Source: Ancylobacter amanitiformis (GTDB lineage: Bacteria > Pseudomonadota > Alphaproteobacteria > Rhizobiales > Xanthobacteraceae). Taken from it: 64,000 nucleotides of DNA. This document shows, piece after piece, positions 1 to 10,047 of the stretch. The first letter of the stretch is position 1; each line of letters starts with the position of its first letter. The notes under the pieces are model-generated. The model saw only the letters and a list, made by a program, of their open reading frames with translations, was not told the origin of the DNA and made no database searches. The DNA lies in contig NZ_JAUSVR010000007.1 of the NCBI RefSeq assembly GCF_030814815.1, forward strand, positions 1 to 64,000. The letters run 5' to 3'. A program made the translations under genes and the position numbers.

Positions 1-19
1 TCAGGTCAAAGCGAGCCAT
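1..19 (-). CDS. Start of an unidentified gene cut by the left window edge
   Basis: Only six codons are visible, reading Met-Ala-Arg-Phe-Asp-Leu on the minus strand. The start is supported by a strong ribosome binding site, GGAGG, five bases before the ATG. The gene lies 72 bp downstream of the ABC transporter ATPase and on the same strand, so it is probably the next gene of the peptide-transport operon, for example a hydrolase acting on the imported substrate. That role is inference; the product cannot be identified from this fragment. Confidence 0.6.
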
Positions 20-91
20 CTCAACCTCCAGGGCTGAGATCAATGAATCAGAACCCCGGCCCGCGGGGAAGCCCGTTTATGGGTATGTCTC

Positions 92-1813
92 CTAGTGCGG
101 CGGATGGGGGATCGAGGACAGTAGCTCGCGGGTGTAGTCGGCCTTGGGCGATGCCATCACAGCTTCGGTCGCGCCTTCCTCGACGATGCTCCCCGCGCGC
201 ATCACGATGACCCGGTCGCACAGCATGCGCACCACTTCCAGATCGTGGCTGACGAAGATATAGCTCATGCCGAGCCGCTGCTTGAGGTCGTGCAGCAGGT
301 TGAGCACCACCGCCTGCACCGACACGTCGAGCGCGGCGGTCGGCTCGTCGAGCACGACGAGTTCGGGGTCGAGGGCAATCGCGCGGGCGATGCCGACACG
401 GGCTTTCTGGCCGCCCGACAATTGATGCGGGAAGCGGTCGAGAAACTGCGACGGCAGCCCGACGAGGCGCGCCAGTTCTTCCACCCGCGCCCGCAGTGCG
501 GTGCTGCTCGAGGTTGCGCCCATCTGCAGCAGCGGGTCGGCGATCGAGCGTGCCGCGGTGTAGCGCGGATTGAGGCTGTCGGTCGGGTCCTGAAACACCA
601 TCTGGATGCGCGAACGCCAGGGCGAGCGGGCGAAGGTCTTGGCCGGAATGGCGGACAGATCCTTGCCGTTGAAGAGGATGCGACCGGAGGTCGGGTCCAG
701 CAGGCGCATCAGCATCATCGACGTGGTGGACTTGCCGCAGCCGGATTCGCCGACCAGCCCGAGGCTCTCGCCCCTCGCCAGCGAGAAGCTGATGCCGTCG
801 ACCGCGTGGAACGGCTCGGGCGCCGCGACCTTGGCGCCGAACATTCTTGCGAGGCTGGAGCCGGCCGACGGGCGCGGATATTCCTTGATGAGGTTCTCCA
901 CCACCAGCAATGGCGGGCCGCCGGCGAGCGGCACTGCCGCGCCCATCGGTGGCATATCGGCGGCAACCTCTTCGGGCAGCAGGTCGCGCAAGGTGATGCC
1001 GCCGCGCGGCGTCGCCCGCATCAGCTTGCGGGTATAGGCATGCTGCGGCGCGCGGAAGATCGCCTCGGCGGTCGCGGTCTCCACCACGCGGCCCTTTTCC
1101 ATCACCATCACCCGGTCGCAATAGGCCGCCGCCAGCCCGAGATCATGGGTGATGAGGATGGTCGCCATGTTGCGCTCGCGGGCGAGTTCGACGACCAGGT
1201 CCATCACCGCCTTCTGCGTGGTGACGTCGAGCCCGGTGGTCGGCTCGTCGGCGATCAGCAATTGCGGCCGGCACGCCAGCGCGAGCGCGATGACGATGCG
1301 CTGGCACATGCCGCCGGAAAGCTCGAACGGGTAGGCGTGGTAGCGCTCCTCGGCCCGGGCGATACGCACGGCCTTGAGCACCTCGATGGCCTTCTCTTTG
1401 GCGTCGCTCGGCTGCGCCTGGACGTGTTCGATCAGCACATCCTCGATCTGCTTGCCGACCTTGCGGATCGGGTTCAGCGCGGCGCGCGGGTTCTGGAAGA
1501 TCATCGACATTTCGCGCCCGCGTAGCCCGCGGACGGTGGATTCGGGCGCGTTGGCGACATCGACGCCGCCAAAGGTGATGGTGCCCTCCGCGATGCGGCC
1601 GGCGCGGTCGAGAATGCGCATCACCGTGTAGGACGTCACGGATTTTCCCGAGCCGGACTCGCCGACAATGCCGAGCGTCTCGCCCTTGGCCAGCGTCAGG
1701 TTCACCTTCTCCACCGCGCGCACCGCGCCGCGTCGGGTGGCGAATTCGACGGTGAGATCCTGGACTGCGAGCAGCGGCGGCTGGATGTGATTGGCGGGCA
1801 GGTGGACGTTCAT
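92..1813 (-). CDS. Dipeptide/oligopeptide-type ABC transporter, fused double ATP-binding protein
   Basis: Cytoplasmic ATPase that powers peptide-type import. Two complete ABC domains are fused in one 573-aa chain, equivalent to DppD plus DppF (GsiA-like). Domain 1 has Walker A GESGSGKS at residues 51-58, signature LSGGM at 165-169 and DEPTTGLD near 189. Domain 2 has GESGCGKS at 355-362, LSGGQ and DEPTAALD. The C-terminal part of each domain carries the family's oligopeptide-transporter extension. The start was taken at the second of two near ATGs because AGGAG lies six bases before it but abuts the first. It follows the permease gene by 10 bp and is the last complete gene of the operon. The substrate cannot be read from the sequence. 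Confidence 0.93.
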   Translation of the reverse strand: MNVHLPANHIQPPLLAVQDLTVEFATRRGAVRAVEKVNLTLAKGETLGIVGESGSGKSVTSYTVMRILDRAGRIAEGTITFGGVDVANAPESTVRGLRGREMSMIFQNPRAALNPIRKVGKQIEDVLIEHVQAQPSDAKEKAIEVLKAVRIARAEERYHAYPFELSGGMCQRIVIALALACRPQLLIADEPTTGLDVTTQKAVMDLVVELARERNMATILITHDLGLAAAYCDRVMVMEKGRVVETATAEAIFRAPQHAYTRKLMRATPRGGITLRDLLPEEVAADMPPMGAAVPLAGGPPLLVVENLIKEYPRPSAGSSLARMFGAKVAAPEPFHAVDGISFSLARGESLGLVGESGCGKSTTSMMLMRLLDPTSGRILFNGKDLSAIPAKTFARSPWRSRIQMVFQDPTDSLNPRYTAARSIADPLLQMGATSSSTALRARVEELARLVGLPSQFLDRFPHQLSGGQKARVGIARAIALDPELVVLDEPTAALDVSVQAVVLNLLHDLKQRLGMSYIFVSHDLEVVRMLCDRVIVMRAGSIVEEGATEAVMASPKADYTRELLSSIPHPPH

Positions 1814-1823
1814 GGCCATCTCC

Positions 1824-2702
1824 TCACGTGCGCCGCTGCGGATCGACGAGGTCGCGCAAACCATCGCCGAGCAGGTTGAAGCAGAACACCGCGAGCATCA
1901 GCGTCACGCCGGGAAAGAACGCGATCCACCATTCGCCGGAGATGATGAAGGATGCGCCCTCCGCGACCATGATGCCCCATTCCGGGGTGGGCGGGCGCAC
2001 GCCGAGGCCGATGAAGGACAGGCCGGCCGCGTTGAGGATGGCGTAGCCCATGGTGAGCGAGACCTGCACCATCATCAGCGGCAAGATGTTCGGCGCGATA
2101 TGGCCGAGCAGGATGCGCATCTCGGAGTTTCCCGACAGCCGAGCCGCCTGCACGAAGCCGGCCTCGCGGCGCACATTGGCCTCGGCGCGGGCGACGCGGA
2201 CATAGAGCGGGAAGTTGATGATGGCGGTGGCGATGATGATGTTGGTCACGGTGTTGCCCAATGCCGCGACGATGCCCATCGCCAGCACGAAGAGCGGGAA
2301 CGCCATGATGGTGTCGGAGATGCGCCCGACGATGCGGTCGGTCCAGCCGCCGAAATAGCCCGAGGCGATGCCGGCAAATCCGCCAGCCAGGAACACCAGC
2401 GCCACCGAGGCGATGGCGATGATCATGTCGAGCCGGGTCGCCACCACCACGCGCGAGAAGATGTCGCGCCCGAGCTGGTCGGTGCCGAACCAGTGCGCCG
2501 CGCTAGGGGCCTGCAGCGCGGCAGCGGTGTCGCTGGCGAGCGGGTCATAGGGCACGATATAGGGCCCGATGATCGCCGCCAGCAGGAACAGCGCGAACAG
2601 GCCGAACGACACCCCGGTGACCGGGTTCTCCGCCACGATGTGGCGGGCGTGGGAGAGGATGCCGTCCTTGGACGGCGGCGCGGTCACGGATGCGATGCTC
2701 AT
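1824..2702 (-). CDS. Peptide-type ABC transporter permease, DppC family
   Basis: Inner-membrane permease of 292 aa. It has the DppC layout: a cytoplasmic N-terminus, a first membrane helix at about residues 32-52, a periplasmic region with the GTDQLGRDIFSR family motif near residue 95, then five further helices. The EAA loop (RVARAEANVRREAGFVQAAR) that contacts the ATPase sits near residue 170. The start ATG lies 10 bp after the stop of the partner permease, with a GAGGG-type site upstream. It forms the heterodimeric channel with the product of 2713-3726. Confidence 0.93.
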   Translation of the reverse strand: MSIASVTAPPSKDGILSHARHIVAENPVTGVSFGLFALFLLAAIIGPYIVPYDPLASDTAAALQAPSAAHWFGTDQLGRDIFSRVVVATRLDMIIAIASVALVFLAGGFAGIASGYFGGWTDRIVGRISDTIMAFPLFVLAMGIVAALGNTVTNIIIATAIINFPLYVRVARAEANVRREAGFVQAARLSGNSEMRILLGHIAPNILPLMMVQVSLTMGYAILNAAGLSFIGLGVRPPTPEWGIMVAEGASFIISGEWWIAFFPGVTLMLAVFCFNLLGDGLRDLVDPQRRT

Positions 2703-2712
2703 GATCGGGCCC

Positions 2713-3726
2713 TCACGCTTCGAGACGGACGCGCGGGTCGACTAGCCCGTAGAGGATGTCGATCGCGAGGTTCAGCAGCACGTAGAGAATGGCCATCGCC
2801 AGCACGAAGCCCTGCACCGGCGCATAGTCCGAGGTGATCAGCGCCTCGATGGCGTAGGAGCCGATGCCGGGCCAGGCGAACACCTTCTCCACCAGCACGT
2901 TGGCCCCCAGCAGGAAGGAGAACACCATGCCGAGCGTGGTGATGATCGGCAGCAGCGCGTTGCGGAAGGCGTAGCCCATCACGACCTTGGATGGCTTCAA
3001 CCCGCTGGCGCGCGCGGTGCGCACGAAGTCGGAGGCCAGCACGGCGAGCATCGAGGCGCGGGTCATGCGGGCGATCGGCGCCAGCGAGAAGATGGCGAGC
3101 GTCACCGCCGGCAGCCATATCTGCGACCAGGCGGCGCGGAATACCTCGATGTCGCCGGTCAGCAGGCTGTCGATGAGATAGAAGCCGGTGATGGTGGTCG
3201 GCGAGGTGTAAAAGAAGTCAAGCCGCCCCAGCGGCGCCGGCGCCCAGCCGAGGATGTAATAGAACACATAGACCAGCAGCAGCCCGGTGAAGAACACCGG
3301 CAGCGACACGCCGGCGGTTGCCACGATCCGGCACAGATGGTCGATCCACGAGCCCTGCTTCACCGCCGCCAGAATGCCGAGCGGCACGGCGACCAGGATC
3401 GAGAACAGCAGGCCGAGAAGGGTGAGTTCGGCCGAGGCCGGCAGCCGGGCGCGGATATCCTCGATGACCGGCTGGCCCGTGGTGAGCGACGTTCCGAGAT
3501 TGCCGGCGGCGAGATCCTGGACATAGGCGACGAACTGCACCGGCAAGGAGCGGTCCAGCCCCAGCTTGGTGCGGATCTCGGAAATCGCCTGCTCGCTGGC
3601 CGCCGGGCCGGCGAAATAGGCGGCGGTGTCGCCCGGCAGAACCCGGGTCAGCAGAAAAGTGACGATGATGACACCGATGATGCTCGGTATCGCCGTCATC
3701 AATCGCTTGGCAATCTGGTTCAGCAC
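2713..3726 (-). CDS. Peptide-type ABC transporter permease, DppB family
   Basis: Inner-membrane permease of 337 aa with the DppB features: an N-terminal helix (IPSIIGVIIVTFLLTRVLPGD) directly followed by the periplasmic PGD-containing domain, then five helices and an EAA loop near the C-terminus (DFVRTARASGLKPSKVVMGY). I chose the GTG at 3726 because AAGGGAG precedes it by six bases and it begins exactly where family members begin; the reading frame continues upstream without similarity to the family. It is separated from the binding-protein gene by a palindromic repeat element, so relative expression of the two parts may differ. Confidence 0.9.
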   Translation of the reverse strand: MLNQIAKRLMTAIPSIIGVIIVTFLLTRVLPGDTAAYFAGPAASEQAISEIRTKLGLDRSLPVQFVAYVQDLAAGNLGTSLTTGQPVIEDIRARLPASAELTLLGLLFSILVAVPLGILAAVKQGSWIDHLCRIVATAGVSLPVFFTGLLLVYVFYYILGWAPAPLGRLDFFYTSPTTITGFYLIDSLLTGDIEVFRAAWSQIWLPAVTLAIFSLAPIARMTRASMLAVLASDFVRTARASGLKPSKVVMGYAFRNALLPIITTLGMVFSFLLGANVLVEKVFAWPGIGSYAIEALITSDYAPVQGFVLAMAILYVLLNLAIDILYGLVDPRVRLEA

Positions 3727-3751
3727 GACGAGCTCCCTTGAAATCCAGTGT

Positions 3752-3847
3752 CCGTCATCCCGGACGGCCCGCAGGGTCGATCCGGGATCGCGAAAACATT
3801 GGAGAGCGATCCCGGCTCTCCGGCTGCGCCTGCGGCCGGGATGACGG
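3752..3847. repeat. Palindromic intergenic repeat inside the peptide-transport operon
   Basis: A 12-bp perfect inverted repeat (CCGTCATCCCGG at 3752-3763, CCGGGATGACGG at 3836-3847) bounds a 96-bp unit that contains further short GATCCCGG-type dyads. The CCGTCATCCCGG end is typical of abundant intergenic palindromes in Bradyrhizobium-related genomes. It sits between the binding-protein gene and the first permease gene, where it could stabilise the upstream message or attenuate the downstream one. Confidence 0.75.
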
Positions 3848-3874
3848 CCTGTGGTAGACGCCATCCCTGCTCGG

Positions 3875-5503
3875 CTACCCCTTCTTGAGCGTGCGGTAGT
3901 CCAGCTGGCGGTGGAACCAGTATTGGTAGCCGGTGATCTGCTTCTGCATCGCGACGCTGAGATAGGGCTGGTACAGCGGCACGCGCGGCACGTCAGTGAA
4001 GGCAATGTCGATGAAGCCGTTCACATCATCCTTGTAGACCGCCCAATCGTTTGTCGCCGCTGCCGAGCGGGCGCCATCGATCAGCTTGTCCATCTCCGGG
4101 TTCTTGTAACCCATGGTGTTGAACAGCGCGTTCTGGCCGTGATAGCACCAGAAGAAGAAATATTCGGGATAATCGAGCCAGCCCGAGAAGAAGTTGGCGA
4201 TCAGCGGCAGCTCTTTCTTGATCAGCTCGCCGCGCCAGTTCGCTCCCGGAATCTTGTTCAGGCTGGCCTTGATGCCGATCTGCGCCAGGCTCTCCTGCAG
4301 CAGCGTGCAGAGCGGCTCGTTGACGGCGGCCGAGCCGAGATCGAAGGACAACGTGGTCTCAAAGCCGTCGGGATAGCCGGCCTTGGCCATCAGTTCCTTG
4401 GCTTTGGCGATATCCGTGGCATAGCCATGCGGCTGCGGCCAGACCGGATCGCTCACCTTGTTCGAACCGGCGCCGAACAGCGGCTTGCCGAGGCCGAACA
4501 TCACCGCATCCATGATCTTCTGGTACGGAATGGCGTAGGCGACGGCCTGGCGTACTTCGAGCTTGTTGAACGGCGGCTTGTTGACGTTCATGCCGATATA
4601 TTGAATGCCGTTGCTGATCGGGTTCGAGACCACCTTCACCTTGCCGGCCTTGTCGAGCTCGACGAAATCCTTGGCCGGCAGGTCGAACGAGATGTCGGCG
4701 TCGCCGCGCTCGATCAGCGCCCGGCGATTGCCGGCCGACGGCACCATGCGCCACACGACGCGCTTGAGCGCGGGCATCGGGCCGCAGGTCCAGGCATCGT
4801 TGCGCTCGAACACGACTTCCGTGCCGGACTGCCACTTGCTCACCTTGTAGGCGCCGCCGCCGGCGGTGTTCTGCTTGGTGTACTCCAAGCCCCATGGGTC
4901 GGCCTCGGTGGCCTTGGACTTCACCAGCTTGGAATTGAAGATCGAGGGCACGATCACCGCGAGGTCCGGCATGGTCAGCCGGTCGGGGCGGATAAAGTCG
5001 ACGCGGAACGTGTGGTCGTCGACGGCGACGAACTGCTCCGGCTTCTCAAGCGAGCCGGCCTTCATCTGGAAGGTCGGGAAGCCGCCGACCGTGACGGCAC
5101 GGTCGAACGACCATTTGACGTCCTGTGCCGTGACGGCGGTACCGTCATGGAACTTGGCGTCCTTGCGCAGCTTGAAAGTGACGGAGCCCTCACTGAGGCT
5201 CCACTCCTCGGCCAGTTCCGGCACCAGCTTGTCGCGGTCATAGCTGGCCGAGCCGTCGGGCAGCGTCTTGCTGCCATAGCTCATCAGCCGGTCGTAGCAG
5301 TTCCACGCCACCTCATAGCCGGGGCGGTTGGTGCCGACACCGTGGATATCGAGATTGTTCGGCCCGCTCTCGCTGACCAGGAGCAGGGTTTCCTGCCGCG
5401 CCGACTGGGCGCTGGCCGAGGACCAGACCGCAGGCGCGGTAACGCCGGTGGCGGCGGCCGAAGACAGGACGGTGGCGGATTTCAGAAATTCACGACGGTT
5501 CAT
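3875..5503 (-). CDS. Peptide-type ABC transporter periplasmic binding protein (SBP family 5), Tat signal
   Basis: Periplasmic solute receptor of 542 aa, the usual size for the DppA/OppA family. The N-terminus MNRREFLKSATVLSS carries a twin-arginine motif (RREFLK) followed by a hydrophobic stretch and a cleavage region near SASAQ, so export is predicted through Tat as a folded protein. The body has the SBP_bac_5 hallmarks: a lysine-rich segment around LRKDAKFHDGTAVTAQDVKWSFDRA and a late PLYQPY block. The ATG at 5503 was chosen because it gives the signal peptide; about 20 upstream codons are non-family. It is the first gene of the operon and is divergent from a GntR regulator. Confidence 0.92.
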   Translation of the reverse strand: MNRREFLKSATVLSSAAATGVTAPAVWSSASAQSARQETLLLVSESGPNNLDIHGVGTNRPGYEVAWNCYDRLMSYGSKTLPDGSASYDRDKLVPELAEEWSLSEGSVTFKLRKDAKFHDGTAVTAQDVKWSFDRAVTVGGFPTFQMKAGSLEKPEQFVAVDDHTFRVDFIRPDRLTMPDLAVIVPSIFNSKLVKSKATEADPWGLEYTKQNTAGGGAYKVSKWQSGTEVVFERNDAWTCGPMPALKRVVWRMVPSAGNRRALIERGDADISFDLPAKDFVELDKAGKVKVVSNPISNGIQYIGMNVNKPPFNKLEVRQAVAYAIPYQKIMDAVMFGLGKPLFGAGSNKVSDPVWPQPHGYATDIAKAKELMAKAGYPDGFETTLSFDLGSAAVNEPLCTLLQESLAQIGIKASLNKIPGANWRGELIKKELPLIANFFSGWLDYPEYFFFWCYHGQNALFNTMGYKNPEMDKLIDGARSAAATNDWAVYKDDVNGFIDIAFTDVPRVPLYQPYLSVAMQKQITGYQYWFHRQLDYRTLKKG

Positions 5504-5559
5504 TCGGCCGGCTCCCGCAGAGGGTTCGAGGCATCTCGTGTATTCTCCGGGGAAATCCT

Positions 5560-5585
5560 GCATGCAATTTTGCTAAATTGCGTGC
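5560..5585. promoter_or_regulatory. Candidate operator dyad between the transporter operon and its GntR regulator
   Basis: GCATGCAATTT at 5560-5570 and AAATTGCGTGC at 5575-5585 form an 11-bp inverted repeat with one mismatch and a 4-bp spacer, lying in the AT-rich 190-bp gap between the divergent genes. Its position suits binding by the adjacent GntR dimer, controlling the ABC operon and possibly the regulator itself. The binding is inferred only from position and symmetry. Confidence 0.45.
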
Positions 5586-5694
5586 TTAAATTGTTTTCAG
5601 AGGCGCACAAATTCTAGTCTGTATGCATTTATCGATCCGTGCGAAGGATAGGCAGGATTCTTCCAAGTGAAGCAGCGCCATAGGTAAGATTGCC

Positions 5695-6348
5695 ATGTCC
5701 GACGATGGGCAAACGCGAGCCGAAAAGCTGGCGAGCGAAATCGCCGACGCCATTCTGGACGGCACATTCGAGCCTGGCAGCCGTCTCGACGAGCACATGC
5801 TCGCTGCACGCTACGGCACGTCCCGCACGCCCGTGCGCGAAGCCCTCCGGCAGTTGGCGGCCACCGGCCTGATCGATCTTCGCCCCCGGCGCGGGGCCAT
5901 CGTGGCGCTCGTCACCTCCGACCAGCTCGAAGTCCTTTTCGTCGCCATGGGCGAACTTGAGGCGACCTGCGCCCGGCTGTCAGCGCTCAGCATGACGCCG
6001 ATCGAGCGCCGCCGGCTGGAGGTGCTTCAGGACGCGATGGGCGACCTCGTCGCGCAAAACGACGTGGCTGCCTATACGGCGGCAAACACCTCCTTCCACA
6101 CGCTGTTCTATACCGGCTGCCACAACCCGGTGATTTCCGAGATGGCCATCGGTTTGCGCCGGCGGCTGGCGCCGTTCCGTCAGGCCCAGTTCCGAGCGGT
6201 GGGGCGGCTCGCGCGCTCGCATGCCGAGCACGCCGTCGTCGTCGGCGCCGTGCTCGCCGGCAATGCGTCAGCGGCCCACGCGGCCATGCTGCGTCACGTC
6301 AGCCTGGTCGAGGACGCGTTCGAGGAACTGCGCAATGTGCCGGCGTGA
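5695..6348 (+). CDS. GntR-family transcriptional regulator, FCD subfamily
   Basis: DNA-binding regulator of 217 aa. Residues 1-75 form the GntR winged helix, with the usual GSRLDEHMLAARYGTSRTPVREALRQL core. The rest is an all-helical FCD ligand-binding domain, including a metal-site-like pattern (TSFHTLFYTG and the later HAEHAVVVGAVLAGN). Members of this family bind small organic acids or amino acids. It is transcribed away from the peptide-type ABC operon and is most simply its local regulator. An AGG-containing site precedes the ATG, but spacing is not ideal. Confidence 0.88.
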   Translation: MSDDGQTRAEKLASEIADAILDGTFEPGSRLDEHMLAARYGTSRTPVREALRQLAATGLIDLRPRRGAIVALVTSDQLEVLFVAMGELEATCARLSALSMTPIERRRLEVLQDAMGDLVAQNDVAAYTAANTSFHTLFYTGCHNPVISEMAIGLRRRLAPFRQAQFRAVGRLARSHAEHAVVVGAVLAGNASAAHAAMLRHVSLVEDAFEELRNVPA

Positions 6349-6601
6349 ACCATGGGGTGTGAAGGCCCGCTCTCGCCGACGGTGCCCATAAAGGCGGGCA
6401 CGGCGAATGGCGGCTGCGGGTCCGGTCGCGCTTATCGCGCGCGCTCCGGCGTTCGCTCAGGCAGGGTTCGGGCCGAGCCGACATAGGCCCGCCGGATCGC
6501 GCGGCTGGCCTCGCACTGCGCCTCTCCAGCAGACGTAACCGTTGCGGCATCAGGAAAGCCACGCCGCGTCGGCTTGCGGGCAGGGGCGGGCGATGGTTGC
6601 C

Positions 6602-6937
6602 TCAACGGCGGGTGTCGGCGGAACCGGGCGGCTCGCCAATCAGCTGCCAGGCCCGCTTGGCGCATTCGACGATGTGGTGGCAGGAGGACGTGATGGCAGC
6701 CTCATTCACCCGGGAATGGATGGAATTGCGGCGCATGGCTTCAGCCTGCAACATGATGGCGGTGAGCGCGTCGGCAATCTGGTGATGCAGTTCGCTATCG
6801 GTCCCCAGCAGGGGCACCCGCATGTCGACAGTCTGACCGCAGGCGGTCTCCCCGCCGATCAGCGCGGCCGTCTCGTCCAGGACCGACAGGCTGGGACGTT
6901 CGGACTGGGCCATGAATCGCCAATGTGAAGGTTTCAT
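6602..6937 (-). CDS. Small hypothetical protein with a kinase-DHp-like helix
   Basis: Predicted 111-aa cytoplasmic protein, not recognised as a named family. AGGAG stands nine bases before the chosen ATG. The central segment HHQIADALTAIMLQAEAMRR resembles the phosphoacceptor helix of histidine kinases, but there is no ATPase domain. No signal peptide or membrane segment is visible. It lies 132 bp downstream of the large winged-helix regulator on the same strand. It could be a remnant of a sensor protein, a small phosphotransfer-like protein, or unrelated. Its reality as a gene rests on the ribosome binding site and plausible composition. Confidence 0.5.
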   Translation of the reverse strand: MKPSHWRFMAQSERPSLSVLDETAALIGGETACGQTVDMRVPLLGTDSELHHQIADALTAIMLQAEAMRRNSIHSRVNEAAITSSCHHIVECAKRAWQLIGEPPGSADTRR

Positions 6938-7069
6938 GCCAGTGAACTCCTCGTACACTGATCTGACTTTAGGGAATGTAGAGGGACCTGCCGGCGGCGC
7001 GTGTAAAAATTTGCAAATTGCCGCTGCGCGCAGATGGAACGCGGTTGCCCTGTACCCGGGCGGCGCTGT

Positions 7070-9952
7070 TCAGGCGGAAAGTCCGCGCGCCATTGCGCCC
7101 AACACTTCCCTGGCTTCCCTCACCACAGGCTGATCGCCGTCGCTCACGCAGCGATGGATCAATGGCGAAAGCAGGGCTTCGGCTTCGGCGGCGCGCCCCT
7201 GGGTCTGCCAGAGGCGGGCAAGGCTGATCGCCGCCTTGATTTCCCAGAACAGTGCCTGCTGCTCCCGGGCCATCTCCAGAGCCTGCGTCAAGTGCCGTTC
7301 GGCTTCGTCCGCGGCGTCGGGGCCATTTGCGAGGAGGGCGAACTCGCCGGACAGCCGCCGGAGCTCGGGGACGAACCAGCGTTCCTCGTTCTCCTCGGAG
7401 CGTGTCAGGGCTTCCGTAAGACAGGTATTGGCGCGCTCCAGCTCATTCGCCTTCGCGAGCGCCTGGGCATATTCCGCCAGGAAAACGCTGTAGTAGACGC
7501 CGTAGGCGATGCTTCGCAGCCGCCCCAGAGCATCGCCCAGATGCTTGATACCCGTGGGCAGGCTTCCCTCGCGGACGGCCATGACACCCGCGAAACACTG
7601 CCCCCAGACCTGCCAGAACTCGATGCCATCGCGCGCGGATTCGTCGACCAGCCGGGTGATGAAGCGCCGCGCCCGCGGCATGTCGTCGGCAAAGAGTGCC
7701 ACCGGGCAGGCCGCCTGCACCAGCACCTGGCAGAGCGAGAGCCGATCATCGGCCGCCTCCGCCACGGCGACGATGTCGTCGACCTCGGCCATGGCCGCGT
7801 CAAACGAGCCCTGCAGCCAGAGAATACGTGCCAGGAAGCAGCGCGCCAGCACCTTCTGCTCGAACACGAAGCGGATGATCTGATCGCCGGTGACCGGCAC
7901 GACATATCCATTGACCATGCGCTCGATGTGCTGGCGTGCCTCCGTCTGCCGGCCGAGCAGATGCAGGATGTAGCCGATCATGCGATGGCCGATATGGCTG
8001 TCGTTGAGGTCGCTGTGCCGCGCCGCGACGTCGGCAAAGTGATGCGCGAGAGCAAGCGCCTCGTGGAATTGACTGCGGTTGAGCCGATAGGACCAGAGAC
8101 CCCACAGCGCCCGCAGCTGATAGTCGGTATCGTCGAGGCTCTCCGCGAGATCGAGCGTGCGCTGCCACGCCACGCGCGTCTCCTCGACCTGCCCCCGGAT
8201 CTGCATGAGTGACCAGGCGAGGGCGGCCTGCAGGCGCATCTGGACCGCGTCACAATGCGAACTGCCGATGCGCGCCAGCGCCATCCGCACCTGTCCATGG
8301 GCCTCGGCGATGAGCTGCAGCTGGAACCAGAGCGGAACGGTGCCCAGCGTCAGCGCGACGCCGATCTCGGCATCTCCCCCCGGTGAAAAGGCCCATTCCA
8401 ACGCCGCGCGGGCATTGTCGATGAGATGGCGATGGTCGCGCGTCCATTCGGGGGCCGGCTGGACCGCCCATGCCAGAGCTGCCCGATCGAGGGTATCGCG
8501 GAATATCTCGGCATGCCGGCGACGCAGCAGTTCGAGTTTGCCGCTTTCCGCGAGCTTCAGCGCGGCATAGGCGCGGGTCATGTCGAGCAGCCGATAGCGC
8601 GCCTGAGAGCCATGCACGTCGGCCGCGATCAGCGACTTCTCGACCAGGTTGGCGAGGGCGTTGACCACCTTCTCGTCGGTCGCCCCATCATCGGCGACGA
8701 TGGCCATGGCATCGTCGACCGTGAAGTTGCCGGCCAGTATGGCGAGTTGCCTCAGCACAAGCTGCTCGAAGGGTGGCAGCAGCATGTAGCTCCAGTCGAG
8801 CAATGTGCTCAGCGTCTGGTGCCGTCGCAGCGCGGTTCGACGCCCTTGCAGCTGAAGGCGGAAGCGGTCATCCAGGCGGCTGGCGAGGCCCGCGACGCCC
8901 AGGCTCTCGACGCGGCCCGCGGCGATCTCGATGGCAAGCGCGATGCCGTCCAGCCGGCGGCAGAGATCGGCGACGACCGGCGCCTCGGAATCGATCAACC
9001 TGAACCCGTTGAAAGTGGCCGCGGCACGTTCCACGAAGAGCTGGACCGCCGGATATTCGAGCGCCTCGGCGCTTGTCAGGCGCTCGCTGGCGGGCGGTGC
9101 GTCGAGCGAGGACAGGCGATGGATACGCTCGCCGCGAACGCGCAGGGGCTCTCGCGTCGTGGCGAGGATATGCAGGCCCTCGCCGCCCTTGGCGAACAAT
9201 TCCTCGGCGAGGGTGGAGACCGCATCGATGACGTGCTCGCAGCTGTCCAGCAGCAGCAGGCGCCGCCGCGATCGGGTCGCGGCGATGAGGCTCTGCATCG
9301 GCGCTTCCGTGAGCAGCCCCACGCCCAGCGCGGCGGCGACCGCGGCGGGCACGAGCTGCGGGTCGCTCAATGCCGACAGATCGACGAAGCAGATACCATC
9401 GCTGAAGCCGCGCGCCGACTCATGCGCGACGGCAATCGCCACGGTGGACTTTCCGATGCCGCCCGGACCGACCAGCGAAACGAAACGCTGTTCCCTCAGC
9501 AGCGAGGCGACGTACTGGACGGTCGCGGCACGGCCAATGAGGCGGGGAAGCGCCGGCGGGAGGTTCGAGGGGACGGGGCTCGGCCCCGGCGGCTTCTCCC
9601 GCGACGGCGGCGCGTCCTCGCGTTCTACCGGGAAGACGAACGAATAGCCGCGCCCGGAAATGTTGACGATGTAGCGGCGTCCATCCTGGCCATCCCCAAG
9701 CGCGCGCCGCAGCGCCGCGATATGAACCCGGAGATTGGCTTCCTCGACAAAGGTCTCCGGCCAGACCCGCTGAATGAGCTGTGCCTTGGTGACGACCTCG
9801 CCGTGATGTTCAAGCAGGACGAACAGGATGGCGCGTGCCCGGCTGCCCAGATTGACGGCCGTGCCGTCCTCCGCGAGCAGTTGCTGGGCCGGGAAATAGG
9901 TGAAGGGTCCGAAGCGTACCTGCCCGCCCGGAGGTGCATCCTGTTCAATCAC
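7070..9952 (-). CDS. Winged-helix/NTPase/TPR transcriptional regulator, 960 aa
   Basis: Large multidomain regulator. Residues 10-110 are an OmpR/CadC-type winged helix ([20 protein letters not shown] then [13 protein letters not shown]). A proline-rich linker leads to an AfsR-like NTPase domain with Walker [10 protein letters not shown] at 162-170, a Walker-B-like [10 protein letters not shown] and the sensor motif [13 protein letters not shown]. The C-terminal half (about 500-960) is alpha-helical with TPR-like repeats. There is no receiver domain or membrane helix, so it is a cytosolic one-component or oligomerising regulator. The start is a GTG with a poor ribosome site. It lies 95 bp downstream of an ATPase-less sugar ABC operon on the same strand, a likely target or source of its signal by inference. 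Confidence 0.88.
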   Translation of the reverse strand: MIEQDAPPGGQVRFGPFTYFPAQQLLAEDGTAVNLGSRARAILFVLLEHHGEVVTKAQLIQRVWPETFVEEANLRVHIAALRRALGDGQDGRRYIVNISGRGYSFVFPVEREDAPPSREKPPGPSPVPSNLPPALPRLIGRAATVQYVASLLREQRFVSLVGPGGIGKSTVAIAVAHESARGFSDGICFVDLSALSDPQLVPAAVAAALGVGLLTEAPMQSLIAATRSRRRLLLLDSCEHVIDAVSTLAEELFAKGGEGLHILATTREPLRVRGERIHRLSSLDAPPASERLTSAEALEYPAVQLFVERAAATFNGFRLIDSEAPVVADLCRRLDGIALAIEIAAGRVESLGVAGLASRLDDRFRLQLQGRRTALRRHQTLSTLLDWSYMLLPPFEQLVLRQLAILAGNFTVDDAMAIVADDGATDEKVVNALANLVEKSLIAADVHGSQARYRLLDMTRAYAALKLAESGKLELLRRRHAEIFRDTLDRAALAWAVQPAPEWTRDHRHLIDNARAALEWAFSPGGDAEIGVALTLGTVPLWFQLQLIAEAHGQVRMALARIGSSHCDAVQMRLQAALAWSLMQIRGQVEETRVAWQRTLDLAESLDDTDYQLRALWGLWSYRLNRSQFHEALALAHHFADVAARHSDLNDSHIGHRMIGYILHLLGRQTEARQHIERMVNGYVVPVTGDQIIRFVFEQKVLARCFLARILWLQGSFDAAMAEVDDIVAVAEAADDRLSLCQVLVQAACPVALFADDMPRARRFITRLVDESARDGIEFWQVWGQCFAGVMAVREGSLPTGIKHLGDALGRLRSIAYGVYYSVFLAEYAQALAKANELERANTCLTEALTRSEENEERWFVPELRRLSGEFALLANGPDAADEAERHLTQALEMAREQQALFWEIKAAISLARLWQTQGRAAEAEALLSPLIHRCVSDGDQPVVREAREVLGAMARGLSA

Positions 9953-10047
9953 GACGGTCCAATGAAGCGGTCAGTTCATTTCGGAGGAGTGGCGCGACTC
10001 TATCACCTCAATAGGACGCGCGCGATATAATTGGGTTTGCCAATAGT

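Noticed and set aside
3851-5617. 588-codon open frame antisense to the peptide-binding protein gene
   Set aside because: The minus-strand gene has a Tat signal and clear family motifs; the plus-strand frame has none.
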